Source of the DNA: Gnetum montanum
Lineage: Eukaryota > Streptophyta > Gnetopsida > Gnetales > Gnetaceae
NCBI GenBank assembly: GCA_015680685.1
Contig: MNCI01005255.1
Span: forward strand, 186,001 to 250,000
Reading direction: 5' to 3'
DNA length: 64,000 nucleotides
Shown: positions 1-11,330 of the stretch, in pieces
Layout of the letters: each line of letters begins with the position of its first letter
Position numbering within the stretch: position 1 is the stretch's first letter
The notes under the pieces: generated by a model
Told to the model about the DNA's origin: nothing
Database searches by the model: none
The model's input: the letters and a program-made list of their open reading frames with translations, nothing else
Translations under genes and position numbers: made by a program

Positions 1-1293
1 CAAAGACTCTGACCTGAAAGTAACTATATGGACATTGGGATTGCCTTCCCCATTGTATTTTGTGAAATGGGGGAGTGGCATCCTAGGAGGTAACGATAAA
101 ATAGGTACTTCCAGACTAATAGGATTATCATGGTAAAAATCCATGACCTGTACTATGTCAAAATCAACAACCTTGAGGCGTTTAACTTCCTCAGTAAGGG
201 TCTAAATAAGCTGGAAGACTTGATCTAGACTTGTAGACGATGAGGTCATTTGTGAAATATCAGGAGAAGTCACACCAGGTGATGGAATAGGGGTGAAAAC
301 TTGGCTGATGTGCGCTGCTATCGAAACTATTCCTGCAGGCGGTGCCGCTTGTCGCATCCACCACCTGGTAGGTGGCGTGGATGAGGCGACCACCATCAGC
401 TACACCATGGGATACATTTTTTGCATGGCTAGGGGCACAGAAAATGACCCTGTAGCAAGGTTTAGTGCCTGTGGGACCTAGTTTTGATGATGAGGGAGAT
501 GGGACATCTATGTAGGATGCGCAATGAGAGACGTGTTTGGAACTAACCATGCTATAGTGGTGGGTCCTGTCATGTGAGTTGGGATGAATGTAGGCACTGT
601 ATGTAATTGCAAAGTAGGTATTGCATGTACATATGGTGACATGGGCGTAGGTGTACGATGAGATGGATTAGCTAACTGCACCTACTGAGGAATGATTTGT
701 GATGGAGCACCACCCAGGAGGGTAGTTGGGGAGATAATATGTAGCTGGGGTGAGTGTAGGACTTGGTTAGCATTAGATAATGTCAAGAGAATGGTGACCA
801 TGAACAAAGGATTTACGTGGGACATTGTGGAGGGAGGGGCCATAGCCAAATTAGCATGACTGCCTCCCTCAAAGTGGGAATCTAGATCGTCCTACCCATC
901 ATGAAGCACTTCATCATGAAACAACTCCTCTCGTTGTTCTGTCGATGTCCTAGCCATCAACATTTGATCTAGGATCCACTGTTGTTGATCTATCAAGGTT
1001 ATAGTGGCATTTTGCAAAGGAATAAATTCCTTCCCATTGCAGTATATGAACTCGTATTCTTGTTTCTCTTCGAGTTCTTGTGGATACATGGGCAGATTTG
1101 CTGCAAGTTTAGCATAGAGAAAATTGTAATGTTCCCTGTGCTGAGCATGTTCCTCAGGCTCCTTCTTTTGAAGCCTGAGGGATCGGCGTGGTCACACTAG
1201 ACTAGTTGGTGGCTCGACCACAGGACGTGTAACTTGTAGAGTCCAAGGATTCTTGAGGTTGGTAGTGTCAACAGCAGTGGTTGATGCAGCCAT
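1..1293 (-). pseudogene. gag (N-terminal and central part), element E
   Basis: The reading frame starts at the ATG complementary to 1293-1291 and begins MAASTTAV. Near residues 75-90 it has EYEFIYCNGKEFIP, a motif shared with the gags of A, B and D. A proline/threonine-rich linker follows, then at the window edge PHFTKYNGEGNPNVH, the start of the retrotransposon gag domain. The frame holds a few stops, mostly where homologues have Gln or Trp, so this copy is inactive. The product would be the structural capsid polyprotein. The remainder of gag-pro is outside the window. Confidence 0.72.
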
Positions 1294-1523
1294 TATCTAC
1301 ATGGCTCAAGAGTAATGATGACAAGGATAATGATCACAAGGGCAAAGTCAAGCTAAGGTAATAATCGGGTTTTCTACCCTGCAGGATTTCAAAGGAATCG
1401 TCAAAGTGATCGATCTACACCACACAATCTCGTAAACAACCATGGAGGTATTATGTTTACGTCAATCAATAATGGGTACATACAGCTTACAAGACTACCC
1501 ATAAAGTGTGGATCACAGGTTCA

Positions 1524-1539
1524 GGTCCTCCTAGTGCCA
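1524..1539 (-). promoter_or_regulatory. Primer binding site, element E
   Basis: On the minus strand TGGCACTAGGAGGACC follows the end of the 5' LTR by about 7 nt. The same TGGCACTAG core stands beside the 5' LTRs of A, B and D. This is the expected place and TGG start of a tRNA primer site. The priming tRNA was not identified. Confidence 0.65.
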
Positions 1540-1546
1540 GAAAAAT

Positions 1547-2776
1547 TATAACGATGGAAAACATTGGTTGCTGGAAATACCGAGTGGAGTTCCATGTACA
1601 CAGTTTCAACCTTGGATCCATGTGAGGGCCGTGCTAGAGAAAACGAATCCAAGGTGCCCTGAATGGTCTTTTCAATTAGACATGAACTTACTTAATTAGT
1701 AAATTTTGTAATAACTAGATTATAGGATTATGATTTTGATGAGGAGATATGATATCAGTAATCTCGAAGGTAACGAGAATGATGTAAACAATTCGAAGCA
1801 ATCGCAAAATCTATGTAGATAGGATGCAATAAATTGGATTCAGAGAATGTGCAATCCTAAGATCCAAGATTTAGCTTATAAAAAATATGTTGAATATAAT
1901 GATTGTAGGCAGACTTTAGTTTAGAAAAAGCATGTGCTAAGAACAAGAAAGCTATTCAAAGATGAAACAAGCAAAGGCTGATCTACCTTGTTCTAGCCAA
2001 TCTGGGAGCAAGGGAATTAGAACCAAAGTAGAATGTCCACTAACTAGTAGTTTTTGATCAAAAGCTTTTTTCAATCAACTTTGATGTTCTTATGGTTGTC
2101 GATCCTCTTTTGTTCTCTGGCCAATCTTCGCCCAAAAGTTGTCAATAATTTCCAATGAAAGAAAATTTCTCACAGAGAAAATTTGCCAAACGAGAGAAAT
2201 TTCTTTTCCACATCTTAATCCTTGTCAACTGGAGTATTTATAAGGTTAGGGTTAGGAGAAAAACATGATTTAGATGATGCATGTACTAAACCTACAAAAT
2301 GTCGTTGACTTGATGTGTTTGTATTTGAAGCTTGCGGTGTTACGCTGCATTACGCTCTAAAGCGTAATGTGTCATAATATACCCTTGCTACAGCTTTGGT
2401 AACAAACTATTCTACAGTTATGCTATAATACACTAGAGAGCTTATTGTGACATAAGAATTGCTAATGCCTAAATTGTGTTATCTCCATTGTTGCAACTAA
2501 ATCAATCATCTACTTGCTTTACGCTACGTTATGCTACATTACGCTGCATAGCGTAACTTGGCGTAACATAGTGAACCTGCAAAAAATTGAAGTGTTGATG
2601 CTGTGCTTCCCTTGTTTCTGTTTAGTATTTCTAGGGTTTATTATGCTACACTGTGTAATGTAGCATAATAGGCCCTTAGCCGAAAAGGAAACTTGGTAAG
2701 CCGCGACTTGCAAATCCTTTCCTGAGTCGTAAGATTTTGCTGAACTATTGAGGCCTCGAAATTTCACGGTGTTTCA
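1547..2776 (-). repeat. 5' LTR of element E
   Basis: About 1230 bp, aligning end to end with 54281-55547. It begins TGAAACACC on the minus strand and ends in TATA where E2 has TACA. A TATA box (TTATAAATAC on minus) lies near 2236-2246, next to a CCTAACCCTAA telobox-like string. It holds TTACGCT/AGCGTAA palindromes at about 2340-2365 and 2520-2570 and a third cluster near 2640-2670. Confidence 0.8.
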
Positions 2777-2939
2777 GGGAACACATGATAAAACATAGTT
2801 AATATGAGTCAATCATGGTCATATTTTATACTTTTATGCCTTAGAAGACCACAATGATAGGCTACATGATTGATGTAGGATTTTGGGCACTTAGGGAGAT
2901 CATTTGGAGGCTATTTGGAGCTTAAAATAAGGTTCATTT

Positions 2940-4370
2940 TGAAATCTACATTGGCCAACATAGTTTTGGTAGGTCCTAGTGTAGTTTCTATCAAAATGTG
3001 ATTTCCAAGATCTATTGGGAAAAATTATGGAATTTTGACAATTTGAGTTGAAAGTGTAGTGAATTGGGGCTGGAGATTGGTCGACCTGGACATTGGTTTG
3101 ACCTCTTGAAGGCTCTAAATGCCACCATAAGCTAAAAACTATGATTACCAACATAGTTTTCTCTGGTTTCAACATGGTTTTTCATGAAAACTTAATTTAT
3201 GATATCTCAAGCTTGCAATGTTTACTCCAACAATCACCAAGGGTAGCATAGGAATGTCAAGGCTCTAGAATCATCACTTGAAAGCCAAGATGAGTCACTA
3301 AAAGTCTAGTTTAGAACACTAAACCTCAAAACTACACCATGTACATAGTTTTTCTTAGTTCGAGTATGATTCTAATAAATTTGATCTTTTGTGCTCAAAA
3401 CAAGGTCAAATGGCAACTAGTTTCAAACTTCAAGGTTCCAAACTTCATTAATCAAGTTTCATGTCATTCAAAGTGTCTTGATGCTATGAAAACTACCCAT
3501 GAGATCAAAACTATGCTTGCTAGCATAGTTTTGACCTGCTCCAGGATAGTTTCACATAAATCTTAGCTTTTGGATTCTTAGGATCACTAATGGCCATGTT
3601 TAGGATTTAGGGTCAAAATTATCAATTCTAGGGATCATTAAGCCTTGATATGGCCATCTTCCCTTAGGCCCCCCCCAGAACTACATTGGCTAGTGTAGTT
3701 TTGGGTAGTCTAAGGGTGGTTTTAGAGGATACGATCAATTTTGGCCATTCTTCCCTTAATTTCTAGGGTTTGGTGATCTTTGGAGGCTCCAATAGGGTTC
3801 TAAGACTAGTTTGACACATTTGGAGGTTGATTCAACTAGTTAGTAGCTAGTTCTTGAATTTTTATAGAACAAATACACTAGCTAGCATGTTTTTAACCTT
3901 CCCAAACATAGTTTTGAAGTTAATATGAGTTATGAATTATTTTTTCCTTATTAGTTTGCATTCCAAGATTGTTAGAGGTTCTAGTAAGTCTAAAGGCTAA
4001 GGTTTTAACTTTTAAGGTTGTTAAAGACTCTATTAATTCTCCTAATGACCGAACTCCAAAAACCTATGCTAGCTAGTGTAGTTTTGGGGTTCCTTAGTGT
4101 ATCCCCTAAAGAATAATTGGTTTTAGCATAGTTTTGCCCTTGGGTAGCATAGTTTTCTAAGAATATCTTATTTTGTATGTGCTTTAACATCTGCTAATGC
4201 TTGGAATCATCTAATGTTGACATTTGGTTTTTAATTCTAGTATGAGGCTTTTTTAGCTTCAACATGTTATGGATGGGTGGCTAGGAAATGGTTTTTGGCA
4301 ATGGTTTGTGCTTTAAACTTATTCCAATGCTTATTTGGAATTAATCCTAGTGTAGTTTTGGATAGAGATT
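2940..4370 (+). repeat. Degenerate ~185-bp tandem repeat with palindromic core
   Basis: A core of the form AACTACNNTGGCTAGTGTAG recurs near 2960, 3150, 3335, 3512, 3690, 3875 and 4063, about 177-190 bp apart, and once more near 4345. Clear examples are at 3510-3533 and 3681-3705. Between cores the units share short phrases such as CTAGGGATCA and ATGGCCAT. The copies are strongly diverged. Confidence 0.6.
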
Positions 4371-4899
4371 ATAAATCCCACTATATTGGGATTTTTCATG
4401 GTTTTCTTGCAAGGTGCATAGTGTGTGGTCCATCCAAGTTCAAATGGTTATTTAGTTTAAAACTTCCCATTAACCCAATGTAGTTTCAACTTTCCTCTTG
4501 TGAACTTGGATTTCACTATGAGTTGTGTGGTGTTTTCAAAATGGTTCTTGGATTAGCAAATCATAAGTGTGGGAATATTTCCCACATTACAATTTTACCA
4601 TAATTAATTCTCTCAACAAATCTTCCATAAATAGCACATAGAATCAAGGCTTAAATTTTGTCTCTAATCCTATCCATCCTAAAACACTATGAAAATTTGC
4701 ATGTTATAACTGATTTCCATCATGTAGCCTTCACCCATGAAACCCAAGGTAAAACTTTGTTGTAAATGTGAAGATTATTACCCACTATGGGAAATCTCAC
4801 ATATTCCATAATTTTGAAGCTAAAAATGCCTCATAAGTAATCAAATCCTCATTCTCCAAGTGAAAATAGTCATTTGGTATCTATATTTAGGCTTGGGGA

Positions 4900-5240
4900 G
4901 GTCAAAAATGCCATTTGGAATGACAAAAATGATATATTTATGGGTTTTATGGGGGGTATACACTTTTCTATGCTAGAAACGCTTACAAGGGATAAATCTC
5001 ATCTAGCCCCAATGTGGAAGGATGGGGGGTTCTCCTTCAACATGGAAGCTTTTTCCCCCAATGTGAAGACTACATGCAAAGTGTGGAAATCTTTCCCCTT
5101 TAGTGTGGAAGTTTCCCCCCAGCATGGAAGCAACATTTGCAAGATTTTTTCACTCCAATTACATCAAAGTTGACCAACTAGTTTAGCAAGGGTGGTAGAA
5201 GGCTCAGTGTGGAAAATCTACCTCCATCATAGAAGGTATA
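4900..5240 (+). repeat. Clustered GTGGAAG/CATGGAAG repeats in the D LTR
   Basis: CAATGTGGAAG, CAACATGGAAG, AGTGTGGAAG and AGCATGGAAG alternate with runs of C or G within 250 bp. Related strings (CTTCCATGCTAGGG and complements) fill 48300-50900 in D's antisense region. An open frame at 4874-5173 covers this cluster and is not considered a gene. Confidence 0.5.
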
Positions 5241-6103
5241 CATCCATTACTATTTATAGTAATTGAAATGGCCATGGGGGCTTAGTACTTACTATATATG
5301 GTAACCCAAAAAATTTGGACATCCATCACATCTTTATGAGGTAGAAATTTGTAGTAATTTGCAATCAATCTATCAATGAATTTGAAGCAAAAATCATGGT
5401 CCAAAACATATAAAACAAAAATTACAATACCCCTTTGAGGTTTCAAACTTTGGAATTTCAAGCACATAGTAATTTTAGCTTCCAAGTGCTTTTGCAACCT
5501 TGTAGAAATGTAGCTTCTTGGAGCCTCTTAGCATGGAATCCCTACAACGCTATTATCACCTTTGTTATCCCATTGAGACTTGTGGATTTTTAGTGTCAAC
5601 ATTGCATTTATGGGATCCTCAATCCCCAACATGAAGAAATCTGGCAATTAAATCTCTCACTTTTCTCACCTCTTATAGTGATCCAAGTTGAAGATTTAAA
5701 GTTGGAGCTAAGGAGGTTCGAAAATATTAGGAGTGGCTAAGCACCTAAATCATGAAGCATATCACATTAGCTTCAATGGGCTCTCAATTACTACTATAGT
5801 GAAGCCCCTTTTTCTCTCTTATGAGAAATTCTTGTACATCTTCCTAAACCTATTATTTATTTGTTTAAATAAACTTTCAAAATTTTTTTTGTGTTCAATA
5901 TATCTTTCTTTTGATTTCTAGATTTTCATTCTTTTTATTTGCATCATTTATTTTGCATTCTATAAATCCTTGGGTGATCTATCGAACCATCCAGGATATC
6001 TCAAATCTCATTTTTTCAAAGGCCTTGATGATTTGGGTTTAATCCTACTATGTCAGATCTCTCAATTTTTCAATGATCAATTTTTTGGATTCTAATATTT
6101 TTC

Positions 6104-6122
6104 TGGCACTAGAAGGAGGACC
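6104..6122 (+). promoter_or_regulatory. Primer binding site, element D
   Basis: TGGCACTAGAAGGAGGACC in plus orientation follows ATATTTTTC, which resembles the LTR-PBS spacer of E. It places the D LTR end at about 6095. The leader 6123-6673 has no gene; it has several runs around 'TTTCTAGTTTT' and 'CCAATGTTG' but nothing assignable. Confidence 0.55.
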
Positions 6123-6673
6123 TTCACTTAATTTCTTTGTCAAAAATATATCTTTCCATTGTCAATGTTGTCATTTACAAACATTTTCTAGTTTTTTATA
6201 TCCAAAAATTTAAAAAAGCCAATGTTGTGCCTTCCCCCTGGTAATAGATACTACAACATAGAAGTTGTAGGTGGTTAGATGTTAACTTTTGATAGCACTT
6301 GCTATGAATTTTTCATATCAAAGCCAATGTTGATACCTGTTCGCCCCTTCTTCTTGTTTCTACCAATTTCTTTTTTCTAGTTTTCAAAGTTGGTGTTGTA
6401 ACCCTTCCGAAAGCCATCTAACTTTCAAAAGTCAATTAAACCTTCATCTTCTCAAGTTGAGAAAATTGGCGGCTTGCCAAAACTAGTTCCTAGTCAATAA
6501 TCCATTTTCATCTATTTTTACTTCCTTTGATTATTTTTAAATTTTACTTATTGGGATTTACTTCTATTTTTTCCTTTTATATCCTATTTTAGGCCATTTT
6601 TATTGAAATAACTATGTTTATCTCATAGTTGACCAATTTGTCTTTCACCTTCACTGGCAAGGGTCCTAGGCAA

Positions 6674-8272
6674 TGAAACACCATAAAATTTCAGGACCCT
6701 GATGCTTCAGCAAAGTCTTGGAATTTGGGCAAAGGACTTCCACAAGTGCAGCATCATGATGGACCATCAAGATAGTGTAGGAACTGAGGATAGACTATAC
6801 AGTCTGGAAATTTTTCTATCTCCAGGGTAGATAGGCCTGCTGGACTCTCCAGCTTGCCCAAATGGAAAATTGACATGGCTGATAGTCTACCTAGGGACCA
6901 TGCTAAGAGTTGTCGAAAGTGTTTAGGATGAGCTAAACAGTTCAGCAAGTTTTCTAATGGAGAAATATGCTATGCTACACTATGCTACGTAGCATAGCAA
7001 GCCTGAGGATACCAATTAGATGTCTAAGGTGCAAGTTGATAATAAGTTAGTCTTCCAAAGAATCTACCCTATTTGATCCCTAGAGCATGAGCGATGCAGC
7101 GCAACAAAATGTAGCAAATTTTCTCAAGAATGATGTCAATCTAAGTGCTATGCTATGCAGTGTAACACAACATAGTGGGGATGTACTTTAACAACACTTA
7201 TACATGGATAGCCTCAACAGAGTAAAAGCATTTGCCCATGTTTCAACTGGTAAATAGGTTTGCTCTATCGACACACTGAGACATGACAAACATCCTATGA
7301 AAAAATGTTTGCAAAATAAGTCAGGATTCGGCCAATGCTAGATGCTATGTTGTGCTACGCTATGCAGCATAGCATAATGTATCAAGGACTGGAATGTACA
7401 AAGGCCCCTCTGCTAAGTGGTTCCGGTAAGAGGATTGCACTTGGTAATGCTTCGGCCTCCAAAATTGTCTACCCCACTTAGCCCTCAGGCCTCAAGCAAA
7501 GTTTCCTAGTAAAACATTGTAGATTAAATAAGGATGCATGTCACACTAGCTACTACATTGTGCTACGCTATATAGGGTAGCACACATAGCAAGGATGCAA
7601 AACTATAGAATGCCCCAAGGATGAATTCAACAGGTCCGAAGGTTTTCCAACATGGAAGACAAAGTTGCAGTTTCTTGGCTAACCAGGCATCAGATAGATG
7701 CTCTTGGCTTCTAGGTAAGACTCCTTTCAAGACTGGTGGCTACACTATACTAGGCTACGCAGCGTAGCATAGCGTAGTATGCTATTACTTATGCTATGCC
7801 AACATGCTGAATAGTGTAAGTAATGCAACTCTTGCATGGAGGCATCAAGACATCTTTGGTCAACTCCAAAAAAATGTTTAAAGGGTTGGATTTTTTGGAG
7901 AAGTGAGGTTCTTTTGGGTTGGATGGTACAAAACATAGTTGGCATTTTATAATTCTAGTTGGCTTTGAGCATTCTAGTTAACTCCAGACACCCTTCTATG
8001 GGTCTAGCATCTTGGCACCTTAGCGAGTAGATTGATAAGTAGAAGAATCCTAAATAGCAAGCTATTGATTATAGCTTAGGAACCTATGACCATACCTCTC
8101 TAGTGTTGCATAATCAATTGTACACCTTCTAACAAAATAAAGATCAGATCCACAATCTTGGGGTGGTGCACTTTCTCACCTAAGTCTATTTTGTTATTTG
8201 TTTACTATCATCGTATTTCACACTATTTTTCATTGTTTCACACTTGTTGATCATAGCTGTACTTGCATGCAT
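6674..8272 (+). repeat. 5' LTR of element B, first part
   Basis: It begins TGAAACACCATAAAATTTCA and aligns collinearly with 41652-43620. Element A interrupts it at 8272 and it resumes at 27481. Relative to the 3' LTR it lacks about 370 bp that include the TATA box (3' copy about 42860-43230). It contains many GCTATGCTACGTAGC-type palindromes (6970-7000, 7340-7380, 7560-7590, 7745-7780). Confidence 0.85.
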
Positions 8273-9855
8273 TGTGGCGACCGAAAACGTCGATGGATGG
8301 AAAACACCTAGGGGTCGACAGTCACGAGAGTCTCAACCCCGTATCTGCGGGAGGGCCGTGCTAGATGGAACGGATACGGGGAACCTTGAATGGTTTGGTC
8401 AATCAGACAGGGACTTAGTCGATCTCTATATAGCCTTTTGCAACATGTGGTTTGAAGACGGAAATGATAGCGAGAATTAATGTTTAAATGCAAAGGAGAT
8501 AGAAAACAATGTAAAATGTAGTAATAAGCTGGAAACAAAGTAAAATGTAGTTAGAAAAATGCACCTCTCTGAAGCTACAAGTTTGCTCTATCAAGATGGA
8601 TACAATCAGTTGCACAATGTTGAGAGGTGCAAAGATCCCGAGAGTAACCAATACGTGTAGAGCAAAGATGGCTGTGTGCTTGGGTGTGGACTCAGGAGCT
8701 CACAATGCAAAAATTCTACCAAGGTGGTAGAAAAGGGGTAGAACAAAATGTCTGCTAAGAATGCTAACTATTTGCAGTGTTAAATAGAAAGCTTACAATG
8801 CTCGAGGTTACAATGATAACTTTTTTTTTTTTGCTAAAGAACATCTAGGACCAACCTTTTGAGTGTTACTCGTCGAGGTATTTATAGGGCTAAGGGCACA
8901 CGAAAGGGGCAGTTTGGATGCCACGTGCCTTGGGTCCACATTGAATTTTCTGTGTTGCACTTGCTTGCATGACTGTTGGACATGCATGACCATTGTAATG
9001 CAAGTCTAACATGCCGTAACTATGAGCCTGCCATGTCGTAATTGTGCCGTCAGCGTCTAGAGACATGTGCCAACAGTTCAATTAGGTGAAGTGCATTGAT
9101 GTCGCACAACCACTTATCATGCTTTGTTCTACTTTGTAGCATAGCATGTTTGGCATCACGTAGCATCTTATCATGTGTTTCACTATATGTGTGCTACATA
9201 CTTGTTGCACTATGCTACGCTACGTAGCGTAGCGACTAGCATTAGTCGCAAAAAATTTTCCAATCTGCAAACTTTGCCTTCTGCACTGTGAAACTTGCGA
9301 ACTTGCTAATCCTTCCATTTGAGTTTCCTTTGGTCACCTTCGTAGAATTGCTACACCTCGTTGCACCATGTAGCTTAGTGTAGCATAGCAACAGACATGG
9401 TTTACCACTTTCTAATGGAAAGAGACATTGCTGAAGGACTTGTAGTCAGGCAAGGGGATTGGTCATATAGCTCTTGCTATGCTATGCTATGCTGCATAGT
9501 GTAGCATAGCACTTTTCTTCTACAAACATTTTCTAAAGCTTGCTACGCTAAATAGTGAGCCGTAGCGTAGCGTAGCAAACTTCGTAACTTAGAAAACTTA
9601 CTGAAACTTTTTGTGCATTCTACGCAATGCCAACAGTTCCACGCGTCAACCCTAAGTGCACAGTCGACTTGGTTAATTGCTCAAGTGGGCAAGCTGGGGA
9701 ATCCATTTAGCTTATTGATGCCTGGGGCAGGAAACTTATCGAATTGGATAGTCTGAAAATTAGGCTATCCATCTCTTGAAGAATTACCGTCATGCTGTGT
9801 GAATTGCAAAGGCTTGGTGAAGCAAGCATGTCTTCGAATTTTTTGGGGTGTTTCA
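8273..9855 (-). repeat. 3' LTR of element A
   Basis: It pairs with 25956-27475 in direct orientation and runs from TGAAACACCCC (9855 inward on minus) to GGTCGCCACA. A TATA box, CCCTATAAATACC on minus, lies near 8878-8892. It contains nested palindromes such as GCTACGCTACGTAGCGTAGC at about 9212-9232, plus others near 9480-9510 and 9540-9575. Confidence 0.92.
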
Positions 9856-9872
9856 TTGGCCCCTCTTTTTCG
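9856..9872 (-). promoter_or_regulatory. Polypurine tract of element A
   Basis: On the minus strand GAAAAAGAGGGGCCAA lies directly before the 3' LTR start. Equivalent AAAGAGGGGCCA tracts precede the 3' LTRs of E2 (55548) and C (57403). This is the plus-strand DNA priming site. Confidence 0.8.
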
Positions 9873-10890
9873 ACGTCTAGAGAACGAGCTCAGTAGACAT
9901 TGACAAAGAATTCGAAATACCACAGAAGGAAAAATGATGACTTTGTCGCTTGGTGAGTGTCGGGACATCGCTTGGCTACGCTTGAGAGTGTTGCATTGGA
10001 AGTAAAAGGCGAACCAGGGAGGAAGGAGGCACGGGAGAAGGGAAAAGATGAGGTTTAGATGAATTCCTCATCGAAGTGCTCATGAGGAATTCATTTGCAT
10101 TTTCATCTTTATTTTCACTAGCCTTCGACCTCTCGTGGGACATGTGCCTTTCCTAGGATGAGTTGTGTTACATCGGTGTAGGGTTTTGACTTACCGATAG
10201 ATGCTTTCCATGAGAAGAGCTATGTTACATGCATTATGGAACTTGCACTGATGTTTCCCATGCAACACGCTATGTTACACATGTCATGGGAGTTGCACTC
10301 TGGACTAGTCAAGCTATTCGAGGCACTCACTTCACGATGTTGTAGCATTTACTGGTGTGGTAAGACGTGCCCTTAACCAATGAGGGTAAAGGTCTTGCTA
10401 GCTACAAACATTGTTGAAGCTATTGGACATTGTTGCTGGTGTATGTTGTTCAATGTAGAAAGGCCAACAGTGGCCTTGGCAGCATCGACGTGGAGGAACT
10501 AGCCTTGGAGGCACTGCTGTGAGTGCGAATGCTCTAGAATCCCTGCCATAGGCATGCATTCTTAGTTTAGCTATTGGATTAGCTACCATATAGCTGAACA
10601 CGGTTGGGAGGGGGGCCAGAGGATAACAATATTGTGGCTAGGCCACAATACTACCAGAACTCCAGCTGCAGGCACTAGCCAAGGAACTATCGTTAAGGTA
10701 AGGGGCCATGGTGATGGTAGGTCCAGAGGGCTAGTGCAATGTCATATGACATCTCTGGATGGTTAGCACAATGGCAAGGGTGGTGGCATCATGTGTGTTC
10801 CAGAGCATGTCCCCATTGCGTCATGAACCACGTTCCGGAACTGCAACGTCCCACCCACATGTCAGCACTATGCATGCTCGTTAGATGTGT
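9873..10890 (-). other. 3' untranslated region of element A
   Basis: No coding sequence was recognised between the repeat block after pol and the PPT. At 10140-10310 three roughly 60-bp units share CCATGNNNNNNGCTATGTTACA. A related set is in E2 at 55850-55980. The remainder is unassigned. Confidence 0.5.
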
Positions 10891-10914
10891 ACTCAGCACA
10901 GATGTGTGCTAAGG

Positions 10915-11330
10915 ATGTGAAGTGAACCCAGTTTAAGGTCTTGGTAGATTGTGTGCTAGTTTAATGTCCCAGTGGACTGCTGTGTTAATTTAAGGTCCTG
11001 GTAGACTGTGCATGCTAGCTTAAGTTCCCAGCAGACCGTACATACTAGTGTAATGTCATAGTAGATGTGCCATGCTAGTTGATAGTCATAATAGACTAGC
11101 TGTGCTAGTTTAACATCATAGCAAACAATCACCGCTAGTTTAACATTGTAGGAGACGTTGCTTCTTGTTGTTGCCAGTTTATCATTGTAGCGGATGCTAC
11201 TGTAGCCGTGCTAGTTTAACGTCATAGCGAACACTCGCTCTCCTGTGTTGGTTTTACTTCATAGTAGACGGTTGCCCATTGTTACCAGTTTAACATTGTA
11301 GCGGATAATGTTTGTTGCTTCCATGCTTCA
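10915..11330 (-). repeat. GCTAGTTTAANGTC repeat block after A pol
   Basis: At least ten copies of (T)GCTAGTTTAANRTC followed about 5-10 nt later by GTAGAC or GCGGAC on the plus strand, spaced about 45-60 bp. The block starts just after integrase ends. Similar blocks occur at 15100, 21370, 31890, 37385, 47040, 50985, 58365 and 62310. Confidence 0.75.

Larger units (their letters stand above)
1..2776 (-). mobile_element. Element E: 5' end of a Tat-type Ty3/gypsy retrotransposon
   Basis: Read on the minus strand this is a 5' LTR (2776-1547), a primer binding site, a leader and the first part of gag, cut by the left window edge. Its LTR is closely similar to the one at 54281-55547 (element E2). 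The right end runs TGAAAC inward from 2776, the start shared by every LTR here. The left end and its target duplication are outside the window. It appears to be inserted in the long LTR of element D. Confidence 0.8.
2777..6673 (+). mobile_element. Element D, left part: LTR remnant and leader
   Basis: The segment lies between E and B. It ends with a primer-binding-site-like sequence and leader that resume as gag at 43818 after B. The LTR part has no TGAAACACC start in view because E interrupts it. Assignment to D rests on the plus-strand PBS at 6104, on continuation across B with a near-matching target duplication (GGCAA at 6669-6673, GGAAA at 43818-43822), and on repeat motifs shared with D's antisense intron. 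No protein-coding gene was found in this stretch. Confidence 0.6.

Noticed and set aside
8244-8538. Two opposing open frames at the left end of A
   Set aside because: They cross the B/A junction and LTR sequence; the paired LTR copy at 25956 has no equivalent frame.
9190-9580. Palindromic repeats considered as a CRISPR-like array
   Set aside because: Spacing is irregular, there are no unique spacers of equal length, and the repeats lie inside a eukaryotic LTR.
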